Assembly (NCBI GenBank): GCA_023434535.1
Contig: JAEYSR010000129.1
Location: 1 to 8,649, forward strand
From: Actinomycetes bacterium
GTDB taxonomy: Bacteria; Actinomycetota; Acidimicrobiia; Acidimicrobiales; Microtrichaceae
Length of the DNA: 8,649 nucleotides
Direction: 5' to 3'
Shown here: in pieces, positions 1 through 6,137 of the stretch
How the letters are laid out: each line of letters starts with the position of its first letter
Numbering within the stretch: position 1 is the stretch's first letter
Translations under genes and position numbers: made by a program
Notes under the pieces: model-generated
What the model was told of the DNA's origin: nothing
What the model saw: the letters and a program-made list of their open reading frames with translations, nothing else
Database searches by the model: none

Positions 1-1065
1 CCGCTGCGCCGTGAGGCGATCCTTGATCTCCATGGTCTCCGGTGAGGACACGGGGTAGAAGCACGCGAACACGTGTCCGGGCGTGTCGGGGCTCTCCTGC
101 AGGGTCGGGATCTCCTCGTGGCAGCGCTGCTGCGCGTACGGGCACCGGGGGCTGAACGCGCAGCCGACCGGCGGGTTGACGAGATCGGGCGGGCGTCCGC
201 CGATCGCCGCCAGCCGGGTGTGCGACGGGTCGCCGAGCTTCGGGATCGCCGCGAGCAGGGCCTCGGTGTAGGGCATCTGCATGTTGGCGAACAGGGCGTG
301 GGTCGGCGCCTTCTCCACGATGCGCCCGGCGTACATCACAGCGATCTCCTGGGCGCGCGACGCCACGACGCCGAGGTCGTGGGTCACCAGGATCATGGCC
401 ATGTACCGCTCTCGCTGCTGTTCCGCGAGCAGGTCGAGGATCTGCGCCTGCACGGTCACGTCCAGGGCGGTCGTGGGCTCGTCCGCGAACAGCAGCTTGG
501 GTCCGCAGGCCAGCGCGATGGCGATGACCACGCGCTGGCGCATGCCGCCCGACATCTCGTGCGGGTAGGACGAGAAGCGCTTCTCGGCCTCGGGGATGCG
601 GACGGCCTTGAGGAGTGCGATCGCCGTGTCACGGGCGTCGGACTTGTCCATGTCGAGGTGGTACCGGAGGGACTCGGTGATCTGGTTGCCCACCTTCATC
701 ACCGGGTTGAGGGCGGTCATCGGGTCCTGGAAGACCATCGCCATCTCGGTGCCCCACAGCTCCCGGTACCCCTCGGAGCTGAGCGAGGAGATGTCCTTGC
801 CCTCGAACATGACCTGGCCGGACCGCTCGGCGGTGCCGGGCAGGAGGCCCATGATCGACCGGGAGAGCACCGACTTGCCCGAGCCGGACTCGCCGACGAT
901 GCCCAGGCAGCGACCTCGCTCGAGCGTGAACGACACTCCGTCCACGGCTCGCACCAGCCCGCGCGGCGAGCGGAACGACGTCGCCACATCGACCACGTCG
1001 AGCAGGGGTCCCGACCCCGGCACGCCGGACGGGGCCGGGCCGTCGATCACGTCGGGGTTGCTCAC
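1..1065 (-). CDS. Peptide ABC transporter ATP-binding protein, DppD/OppD type (3' end beyond window)
   Basis: This is the cytoplasmic ATPase that powers the peptide importer encoded just upstream. The frame stays open for 355 codons to the window edge, so the C-terminus is not seen. Visible motifs are Walker A GESGSGKS (residues 58-65), a Q-loop in VFQDPMTALNP (Q113), the ABC signature MSGGMRQ (171-177), Walker B LLFADEP (191-197, E196) and the H-loop THD (H229). A C-terminal oligopeptide-transporter extension follows (about 250-340), with four cysteines at 302, 308, 315 and 335. The GTG start overlaps the stop of the preceding permease gene (GTGA, 4 bp) and has AGGGAG 8 nt upstream, so translation is probably coupled. 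Family members usually end soon after the extension. The residues seen past it (about 340-355) may be a short tail or a linker to a fused DppF-like half; the window cannot decide. Family is certain, substrate is not. Confidence 0.95.
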   Translation of the reverse strand, partial: MSNPDVIDGPAPSGVPGSGPLLDVVDVATSFRSPRGLVRAVDGVSFTLERGRCLGIVGESGSGKSVLSRSIMGLLPGTAERSGQVMFEGKDISSLSSEGYRELWGTEMAMVFQDPMTALNPVMKVGNQITESLRYHLDMDKSDARDTAIALLKAVRIPEAEKRFSSYPHEMSGGMRQRVVIAIALACGPKLLFADEPTTALDVTVQAQILDLLAEQQRERYMAMILVTHDLGVVASRAQEIAVMYAGRIVEKAPTHALFANMQMPYTEALLAAIPKLGDPSHTRLAAIGGRPPDLVNPPVGCAFSPRCPYAQQRCHEEIPTLQESPDTPGHVFACFYPVSSPETMEIKDRLTAQR

Positions 1066-2030
1066 AGGACGCTCTCCCTGACCTCGAACCGCTTGCTGAC
1101 CACGTCGGCCAGGTAGTTCAGCGCCAGGACCGTCAGGAACAGGACGACGATCGTGAACATCACGATGTGCGGAGCCCGGTTCAGCTGGTCCTTGTTCTCG
1201 GCGATGATGTTGCCCCACGACGGGGTCGGGGGCTGGACGCCGACGCCGAACAGCGCCAGTCCGCCCTCGGCGACGATCGCGATGCCGACGCCGAGCAGCG
1301 AGATCGACAGCATGGCGGGGAAGACGTTCGGCAGGATGTCGCGCATCATGATCCGCCAGTTCTTGGCGCCCATCGCCCGTGCGGCCAGGACGAACTCCCG
1401 CTCGGACCAGCTCATCGTGTTGGCCCGGGTGATGCGACCGAGGATCGGGATCGACACGATCCCGAGGCCGAGGACGACGACGCCGATGCGCTGGACGCTG
1501 CTGACCTGGTCGCCCGACGAGAGGACCGTCACGAGCGACAGGGCCAGGACGAACTGGGGGATGGCGAGCAGGATCGTCATGATCGGGGTGATGATCCCGT
1601 CGACCTTGCCCCGGAAGAAGCCCGTGGCCAGTCCGAGGAGGCCGCCGATGACCAGACCGAAGGCGACGGCGCCGAACCCGATCGCGAAGCTCGCACGCGT
1701 CCCGTAGATGATGCGGGCGAAGAGGTCGCGGCCGTTCGCGTCGCCGCCCAGCCAGTGACCGGAGACCGGACCTTGGCGGGCGATCTCCGCGAACGACTCG
1801 TTCGGGTCGGGGATCGGGAGGAACGGAGCGAGGATGGCGAGCAGCAGCAGGCCGCCGATCCAGGCGATGGACAGCCAGGCGCCGACGCCCATGCCCTTCT
1901 TGCGGCGACGCCCGTCGGCCGGGAGCGGCTCGAGCTGATCGGAGTCGACGGCCAGGCCGTAGACCTCGGCCGATGGGCCCAGGTGGCTCAGCGAGGTGTC
2001 GTGGACGGGGACGGGTTCAGCTGCCGGCAT
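1062..2030 (-). CDS. Peptide ABC transporter permease, DppC/OppC type
   Basis: This inner-membrane permease of 322 residues pairs with the DppB-like permease to form the translocation path for peptides or similar solutes. A long hydrophilic N-terminal tail (1-47, ending in the basic stretch RRRKK) leads into a first membrane segment at about 49-71 (OppC_N region). The periplasm-facing stretch has the family motif WLGGDANGRDLFAR (93-106). Further membrane segments lie at about 113-137, 145-170, 183-198, 238-263 and 289-308. The cytoplasmic EAA loop that docks on the ATPase is at 211-238 (REFVLAARAMG...LPNVFP). The ATG at 2030 lies 14 bp inside the end of the permease B gene, with only a weak GGAT upstream, so coupled translation is likely. 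Its stop overlaps the ATPase start. The tail of about 47 residues is longer than in the E. coli homologue. Family is certain; the substrate is inferred only from family. Confidence 0.96.
   Translation of the reverse strand: MPAAEPVPVHDTSLSHLGPSAEVYGLAVDSDQLEPLPADGRRRKKGMGVGAWLSIAWIGGLLLLAILAPFLPIPDPNESFAEIARQGPVSGHWLGGDANGRDLFARIIYGTRASFAIGFGAVAFGLVIGGLLGLATGFFRGKVDGIITPIMTILLAIPQFVLALSLVTVLSSGDQVSSVQRIGVVVLGLGIVSIPILGRITRANTMSWSEREFVLAARAMGAKNWRIMMRDILPNVFPAMLSISLLGVGIAIVAEGGLALFGVGVQPPTPSWGNIIAENKDQLNRAPHIVMFTIVVLFLTVLALNYLADVVSKRFEVRESVL
1074..1079 (-). promoter_or_regulatory. Ribosome binding site of the ATPase gene
   Basis: On the minus strand AGGGAG lies 8 nt before the GTG at 1065, inside the end of the permease C gene. 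It fixes the GTG that overlaps the permease stop as the start. Confidence 0.65.
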
Positions 2031-2964
2031 GTCGGATCCGTGGATCGAGGACGGTGTACAGGATGTCGACGAGGAAGTTCACGAAGACGTAGAAGATCGC
2101 GATGATCGCCACGATGGACTGGAAGGCCACGATCTGGCGGGTGGCGATGGCCTCGCCCATGAGGTAGCCGAGGCCGGGGATGTTGAAGACGACCTCGATG
2201 ATCAGCGCACCGCCGATCAGCGTGCCGATGTTGAGGCCGGCCACCGTCAGCAGCGTGAGGGACGAGGGCCGGAGTGCATGGCGGAAGAGGATCCGCTTGG
2301 TGGTGATGCCCTTGGCCTTGGCCATCGTGATGAAGTCCTGCTGGAGCGTGGCGATCATGTCGCTGCGCAACAGGCGCATGTACACCGCGACCTGGCCGAC
2401 GGCCAGCGTGATCGTCGGGAGGATCATCGACCGGACGTGGCCGGCCGGGTCCTCCTCGATGGCCTTGAAGCCGCCGGTGTCGGCCCAGCCGAGCTTCACG
2501 CCGACGTAGTACTGCAGCACGAAGCCGAGGGCGAACGTGGGGATGGCGAGCATCGCGAAGGCCGACGTGTTCGACAATCGGTCGAACCACGTCCCCTGCT
2601 TGTACGCGGCCAGCACGCCGACGGGGATGGCGATGATCAGCGCCAGCACCTGTGCGTAGACCATGAGCAGCACGGTCGGCGGGATGGCGTCGGCCACCCG
2701 CTCGGCGACCGGGCGGCTGGAGCTCACCGTGTAGTAGTTGCCCATGTCGCCCTGGACGAACCCGCCGAGCCACTCGCCGTAGCGGACGACGAAGGGCTGG
2801 TCGAGGCCGGTCTCCTCGCGGACCAGCTGACGCTGCTCCTCGCTGCCGAACGGCACGAGCACCTCGACCGGGTCACCCGGCAGCAGCTCCAGGAGGAACG
2901 ACGCGAACAAGGTCACCAGGATGACCGTGATGACCAGCTGTACGAGCTTCTTGGCGATGCCCAC
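2017..2964 (-). CDS. Peptide ABC transporter permease, DppB/OppB type
   Basis: This inner-membrane permease of 315 residues is the usual length for DppB/OppB. Membrane segment 1 is at about 9-27, followed by the family motif LPGDPVEVL (28-36), then a long external region with GLDQPFVVRYGEW (53-65) and GDMGNYY (72-78). More membrane segments lie at about 98-120, 134-157, 179-198, 236-258 and 281-303. The EAA loop is at 209-234 (QDFITMAKAKG...RHALRPS), and the C-terminus carries the typical LDPRIR (306-311). The start is a GTG with AGGA about 11 nt upstream, a modest ribosome site. The gene follows the binding-protein gene after a 111-bp gap containing a stem-loop, and its 3' end overlaps permease C by 14 bp. 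Residue pattern and gene order make the family assignment secure. Whether it carries dipeptides, longer peptides or another ligand cannot be read from the sequence. Confidence 0.96.
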   Translation of the reverse strand: MGIAKKLVQLVITVILVTLFASFLLELLPGDPVEVLVPFGSEEQRQLVREETGLDQPFVVRYGEWLGGFVQGDMGNYYTVSSSRPVAERVADAIPPTVLLMVYAQVLALIIAIPVGVLAAYKQGTWFDRLSNTSAFAMLAIPTFALGFVLQYYVGVKLGWADTGGFKAIEEDPAGHVRSMILPTITLAVGQVAVYMRLLRSDMIATLQQDFITMAKAKGITTKRILFRHALRPSSLTLLTVAGLNIGTLIGGALIIEVVFNIPGLGYLMGEAIATRQIVAFQSIVAIIAIFYVFVNFLVDILYTVLDPRIRHAGS

Positions 2965-3024
2965 TAGTGCAGTCGTCCTGTTGGAGGGAGGGGCCGTTCG
3001 GAGCGAGGTGTCGAGCAGATGTCC

Positions 3025-3065
3025 GGTGGTGAGGCGCCCGAGCGTACCCGGGTCGCCCCACCACC
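3025..3065 (-). terminator. Intercistronic stem-loop between binding-protein and permease genes
   Basis: In the minus-strand transcript GGTGGTGGGGCG (3065-3054) pairs with CGCCTCACCACC (3036-3025): 12 pairs, one of them G-U. Above this, a second 4-bp stem CCCG/CGGG (3052-3049 with 3040-3037) is set off by one bulged base and closes an 8-nt loop. The stem begins 10 nt after the binding-protein stop. There is no U-tract. The G-U pair becomes an A-C mismatch on the plus strand, so the structure favours the minus-strand RNA. By analogy with malE-malF it could act as a partial terminator or an mRNA 3'-end stabiliser that raises binding-protein output over the permeases. Confidence 0.55.
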
Positions 3066-3075
3066 GATGACAGGC

Positions 3076-4749
3076 TCAGTTGGAGGAGATCCACATCCCG
3101 CTGACCGGGTGTCCGGTCGCGAGACCCGGGAACGGCTTGCCGCCGTCGGGCAGGTCGGGTCCGTAGACGCCGTGCACGTCGGGGGCCGAGGCGATGTCCC
3201 AGATGGTCCAGTTCAGCCAGAGGTTCCAGGCCTGCTCGCCGAAGCGCTTGTTGACGTCCTGGTAGATCGTGGCGGCCTTGTCGGAGTCGGACTCGAGGCG
3301 TCCGGCGTCGAGCAGCGAGTCCATCTCCGGATCCTTGAACTTGCCGAAGTTCACCGGCGAGCCGCCCTTCCACCACACGTACTGGAGGTCCGGCGCACCG
3401 CCCGGGTGGTTCCGCCAGGACATGGCGTTCCAGTCGGACCCGAGGGCGTTGTTGATCAGAGCGGCCTGCTCGACCGTCTTCAGGTTCACCTTGAAGCCGG
3501 CCTTCTCGACCTGCTCCTGGATGAACTGGGCCGACTTGACCGTGGACGGATCAGGGGTGGCGAGCACCGTGATCTCGAGCGGCTGGCCCGTCTCCTGGGT
3601 GTACTTGGCCGCGTAGTCCTTGGCCTTCTCCAGGTCGTAGCCCGGGAAGCCGGCGTCGGCCAGGTAGCCCATCGAACCCTCCGCGAACGGACCCGATGCC
3701 ACCTTGGTCAGGCCGAGGTTCCGCACCTGGTTGTAGGACTCGCGGTCGAGGGCGTAGGCCGCGGCGAGGCGGGCGTTGATGTTGTCGAACGGCGCCTTGG
3801 ACGCGTTCAGCATGATGTAGGTGACCTCGGCGTACTTGTCGGACTCGACGAGGCCGACCTTGCCGTTCTCCTTCTCGATCCGGAGGCGGTCGATGTTCTC
3901 CGGCGTGGCGGTGTGCATGGCGTTCAGCTCACCGGCGAGGAGGGCGTTGACCCGGGCGTCGCCGTCGGGGATCGGTCGGTAGGTGATCGAGTCCAGGTAC
4001 GGCAGCTGCGCGCCGTCGGCGTCCTTCTGCCAGTAGTCGGGGTTCTTGGTCGCGGTCAGGTGGTCGTTGACCTTCCACTCCTGCAGCTTGAACGGGCCGG
4101 TGCCGATCAGGTTCCGGTCGCACGTCGCAGGGTCGTCGAGCTGGGCCTGCGCCATGATCCCGAGACGGCCCGAGCTGTGCAGGTAGGCCGGGAACGCCGG
4201 CCACGGCGTCTTGGTGGTGACCGTCAGCGTGAGCGGATCGACCACGTCCACCGACGAGATGTTCTGGAGCACGAAGAGGAACAGCAACGGCTTGCGTGCC
4301 GGGTACTGGCCCCGGTAGGCGTCGATGTTGTTCTTGACGACCGTGGAGTCCAGAGCGGACCCGTCGTGGAACTTCACGCCCTCGCGGAGCTTGATCGTCC
4401 ACTGCGTGTAGTCCGCGTTCGGCTCCACCGACTGCGCCAGGAACGGCTGGTAGTCGCCGTTCGCGTCGGGGGCGGTCAGCGTGTCGTAGATGGTCCGGGC
4501 GACCTGGATGCCGGCGATGGCCAGCTGGCCCTCGGGCAGGCACCAGCCGCCGCTGTTCTCCGCCTCGAGGCCGTAGGTGACGGCCCCGCCCGAGACGGGC
4601 TTGCCGGCCGCCTCCTCGCCGCCTCCGGAGCTCCCTCCGTTGCCGCTGCTGCTGTCGCCGCCCCCGCACGCAGCGGCGACGAGCGCCACCCCGAGTGCGC
4701 CGGCAGCGAGCCACGACCAGCGCGTGCTCCTCGAGCGTCGTCGAACCAC
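3076..4749 (-). CDS. Peptide ABC transporter substrate-binding lipoprotein (SBP_bac_5 family)
   Basis: This is the extracellular solute receptor of the importer, anchored by a lipid and delivering ligand to the two permeases. From the GTG at 4749 it has 557 residues. It begins with a basic stretch (RRRSRSTR), a hydrophobic core and a lipobox-like VAAAC with the modified cysteine at 28, then a Gly/Ser-rich flexible linker (about 29-50). The family 5 core follows: SGGAVTYGLEAE (about 53-64), ARTIYDTLT (84-92), KLREGVKFHDGS (120-131) and IGTGPFKLQEW. The mature protein also has Cys70 and Cys210, a possible disulfide. I chose 4749 because AGGGGG lies 8 nt upstream and the signal peptide then starts normally. 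An in-frame GTG at 4812 would add 21 residues, lacks a ribosome site and falls inside the operator region. Ligand unknown; dipeptide or oligopeptide is the family default. Confidence 0.94.
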   Translation of the reverse strand: MVRRRSRSTRWSWLAAGALGVALVAAACGGGDSSSGNGGSSGGGEEAAGKPVSGGAVTYGLEAENSGGWCLPEGQLAIAGIQVARTIYDTLTAPDANGDYQPFLAQSVEPNADYTQWTIKLREGVKFHDGSALDSTVVKNNIDAYRGQYPARKPLLFLFVLQNISSVDVVDPLTLTVTTKTPWPAFPAYLHSSGRLGIMAQAQLDDPATCDRNLIGTGPFKLQEWKVNDHLTATKNPDYWQKDADGAQLPYLDSITYRPIPDGDARVNALLAGELNAMHTATPENIDRLRIEKENGKVGLVESDKYAEVTYIMLNASKAPFDNINARLAAAYALDRESYNQVRNLGLTKVASGPFAEGSMGYLADAGFPGYDLEKAKDYAAKYTQETGQPLEITVLATPDPSTVKSAQFIQEQVEKAGFKVNLKTVEQAALINNALGSDWNAMSWRNHPGGAPDLQYVWWKGGSPVNFGKFKDPEMDSLLDAGRLESDSDKAATIYQDVNKRFGEQAWNLWLNWTIWDIASAPDVHGVYGPDLPDGGKPFPGLATGHPVSGMWISSN

Positions 4750-4757
4750 AGTCAGTA

Positions 4758-4763
4758 CCCCCT
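4758..4763 (-). promoter_or_regulatory. Ribosome binding site deciding the binding-protein start
   Basis: AGGGGG on the minus strand is 8 nt from the GTG at 4749. The alternative GTG at 4812 has no comparable sequence. This supports the shorter protein with a normal lipoprotein signal. Confidence 0.6.
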
Positions 4764-4798
4764 GGGTGTCAGTTGACCCGTCCGTCACCGGCCCCGCC

Positions 4799-4812
4799 GT
4801 GACGGCTGTCAC
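4799..4812. promoter_or_regulatory. Crp/Fnr-like operator candidate, site 2
   Basis: GTGACGGCTGTCAC is a GTGA-N6-TCAC palindrome, in fact GTGAC-N4-GTCAC. It is one half of a tandem pair built on a 19-bp direct repeat (4796-4814 and 4815-4833, both beginning GCCGTGACGG, 15 of 19 bases equal). It lies in the predicted 5' leader of the binding-protein mRNA, roughly 28-41 nt after the predicted start point. Fit to the Crp consensus TGTGA-N6-TCACA is 8 of 10 bases. The regulator is not encoded in the window. Confidence 0.5.
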
Positions 4813-4840
4813 CTGCCGTGACGGTGTTCACATGGCAGGT
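4811..4840. repeat. Imperfect inverted repeat at the importer transcription start
   Basis: ACCTGCC (4811-4817) and GGCAGGT (4834-4840) are perfect 7-bp arms that enclose most of operator site 1. Read symmetrically, the arms extend to 10 bp with one mismatch and a 10-bp spacer. Read as minus-strand RNA they extend by GUGA/UCAC with a 2-nt bulge and a 6-nt loop. It may be a second regulator's site or a leader hairpin. Confidence 0.5.
4817..4832. promoter_or_regulatory. Crp/Fnr-like operator candidate, site 1
   Basis: CGTGACGGTGTTCACA matches the Crp-family consensus TGTGA-N6-TCACA at 9 of 10 fixed bases. Its centre is 19 bp from the centre of site 2, close to two helical turns, so two dimers could bind the same face. 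It starts about 8 nt downstream of the predicted transcription start, a position expected for repression. Confidence 0.55.
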
Positions 4841-4846
4841 GGGCGC

Positions 4847-4874
4847 ACTTTAGTGCTGTCCGCGACACTGTCAA
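4847..4874 (-). promoter_or_regulatory. Housekeeping sigma promoter of the peptide importer operon
   Basis: On the minus strand a perfect -35 TTGACA (4874-4869) is followed after 16 bp by TAAAGT (4852-4847), which matches TATAAT at 4 of 6. The predicted start point is near 4840-4839, at the edge of the inverted repeat, giving a leader of about 90 nt to the GTG at 4749. The -10 sits inside the palindrome GCACT-N2-AGTGC (4845-4856). It is the only promoter in the window with a consensus -35, and it lies in the 131-bp gap between the transglycosylase gene and the upstream GTG alternative. Confidence 0.65.
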
Positions 4875-4912
4875 CGCAGCTCGGACGGCCGGGACAGGGG
4901 CTTCTGCGGCCA

Positions 4913-4932
4913 CACCGGCGGGGACGCCGACG
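4913..4932 (-). terminator. Possible weak terminator after the transglycosylase gene
   Basis: Minus-strand CGGCG (4929-4925) and CGCCG (4920-4916) form a 5-bp GC stem around a 4-nt loop. Two G-U pairs and one C-G pair extend it. It lies 11 nt past the stop at 4944 and before the importer promoter. There is no U-tract, and in such GC-rich DNA it may be chance. Confidence 0.25.
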
Positions 4933-4943
4933 GGTCTCCGGGC

Positions 4944-6137
4944 TCAGGCGCCCGGGAGGGCGATGGCGTCGCGGTACCCGTGGGCGAAGCCGATCACGGT
5001 GTCCACGTAGGTCTGGCTCCGGTTGTAGGTGAGGTACGCGCCCCGGAGCGCGCCGTCCGATCCCAGGGGACCGCTGCGGCAGAGGTAGGCGCCGGCGCCG
5101 AGCGCGGCGTCGTAGATGTTGTCGGGGTCGGAGCGGCCGTCGCCGTTCCCGTCGCGGCCCACGGTCCGCCACGTGCTCGGCAGGAACTGCATCGGCCCGA
5201 CGGCCCGGTCGTTGGCCGGGTCGCCGTCGAGAACGCCGCCGTCGCTGTCAGGAACGCGCCGGAAGCCGTTCGACCCGTCGAGGGGCGGTCCGAGGATCGG
5301 CGGCTCGACCCGACCGCCGGCGGCGACCTCGCTGCCCAGGTAGGTGCCGTGGCGGCTCTCGGTCCGACCGATCCCGGCGAGCATCCACCAGCTCGCCCCG
5401 CACCCGGGGTCGGTCGCGGCGAGGGTCTGCTGCGCCCGCCAGTACGCGTCCAGGGCCACCGTCGAGATGTCGACGCCGTCGACGGTGGCGTTGAGGCGGG
5501 CGGACGCCACGTCCGCCTCCGCGTCGAGCACCTCGAGGTCCGCGGCGGCGGATGACGCGACCAGCTTGTCGTTGCGGCGCTGGAGCTCCTCGATGCGGCC
5601 GGTGAGGCGGTCGCGGTCGCTCTGCAGCCGAGCGGTCTCCTCCGTCAGCGCCCGGGCCCGTTCCGACAGGAAGTCCACCGACCCGCCGGCGGCCGCAGCC
5701 GCGGCGTCGCCCAGCACGGCCTGGCGACGCAGCTCGTCGAGCTCGTCGGCCCCGAGGGTCGGGTCCAACGACCGTTGGTCCGCGGTGCCGGAGACGAACC
5801 ACTCCGCCGCGATCGCCCGGAGCGCCTCCCGGTGACGGGTCAGCGCCGCATCCGTCTTGGCCGCCTCGGCCGCACGCCGCTCCAGCAGCGACGACGTCGC
5901 CCGCAGCGCCTGGCCCGCCGAGGCGAGCCCGTCCTGGGTCTCGGCGAGCTCCGCCCTGTCCCGGTCACGTGTGGCGACCGCGGCGTCGCGCCGGGTCTCC
6001 GCCGCATCGAGCGTCCGCGAGCTCGCGGGGAGGGCCGCGACCTCCGGGCTCAGACCCGGCGGCGGATCCGTGGGGACCTGCGCCGTCGGTCCTGCGGGAG
6101 CGAGCAGCCCGATCAGCAGGGCGACGATCAGTGCCAC
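4944..6137 (-). CDS. Secreted coiled-coil lytic murein transglycosylase (MltB/SLT_2-like)
   Basis: This is predicted to cleave the glycan strands of peptidoglycan outside the membrane. It has 397 residues. It starts with a short, very hydrophobic signal or anchor (2-16, no basic residues), then a Pro-rich stretch. Two helical regions rich in Arg, Glu, Ala and Leu look like coiled coils (about 42-112 and 155-215), separated by AAEWFVSG (110-117). The catalytic part begins near 225. It shows IGRTESRHG with the likely catalytic Glu260, AVGPMQFLPSTWR (312-324), an EF-hand-like DGNGDGRSDPDNIYDAALGAGAYLC (329-353) and LTYNRSQTYVDTV (369-381). Cys246 and Cys353 could form a disulfide. The GTG start has GGAGG 10 nt upstream and overlaps the end of the phosphodiesterase gene by 10 bp, so the two are probably co-transcribed. 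The frame is open further upstream, but that part runs through the GDPD gene and is not used. Family is confident; in vivo role is inferred. Confidence 0.9.
   Translation of the reverse strand: MALIVALLIGLLAPAGPTAQVPTDPPPGLSPEVAALPASSRTLDAAETRRDAAVATRDRDRAELAETQDGLASAGQALRATSSLLERRAAEAAKTDAALTRHREALRAIAAEWFVSGTADQRSLDPTLGADELDELRRQAVLGDAAAAAAGGSVDFLSERARALTEETARLQSDRDRLTGRIEELQRRNDKLVASSAAADLEVLDAEADVASARLNATVDGVDISTVALDAYWRAQQTLAATDPGCGASWWMLAGIGRTESRHGTYLGSEVAAGGRVEPPILGPPLDGSNGFRRVPDSDGGVLDGDPANDRAVGPMQFLPSTWRTVGRDGNGDGRSDPDNIYDAALGAGAYLCRSGPLGSDGALRGAYLTYNRSQTYVDTVIGFAHGYRDAIALPGA

Noticed and set aside
73..2967. Plus-strand open frames opposite the ATPase and permease genes
   Set aside because: They are His/Arg/Asp-rich with no domain, and every one is covered by a well-supported minus-strand transporter gene.
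3019..4776. Long plus-strand open frame of 585 codons opposite the binding-protein gene
   Set aside because: Composition is Val/Leu/Arg/Gly/Asp-rich with no motif, and the opposite strand encodes a clear SBP_bac_5 protein. It is a GC-bias shadow.
4828..4833. Minimal ATG-TGA start-stop in the importer leader
   Set aside because: There is no ribosome site before it and it lies within the inverted repeat; probably coincidental.
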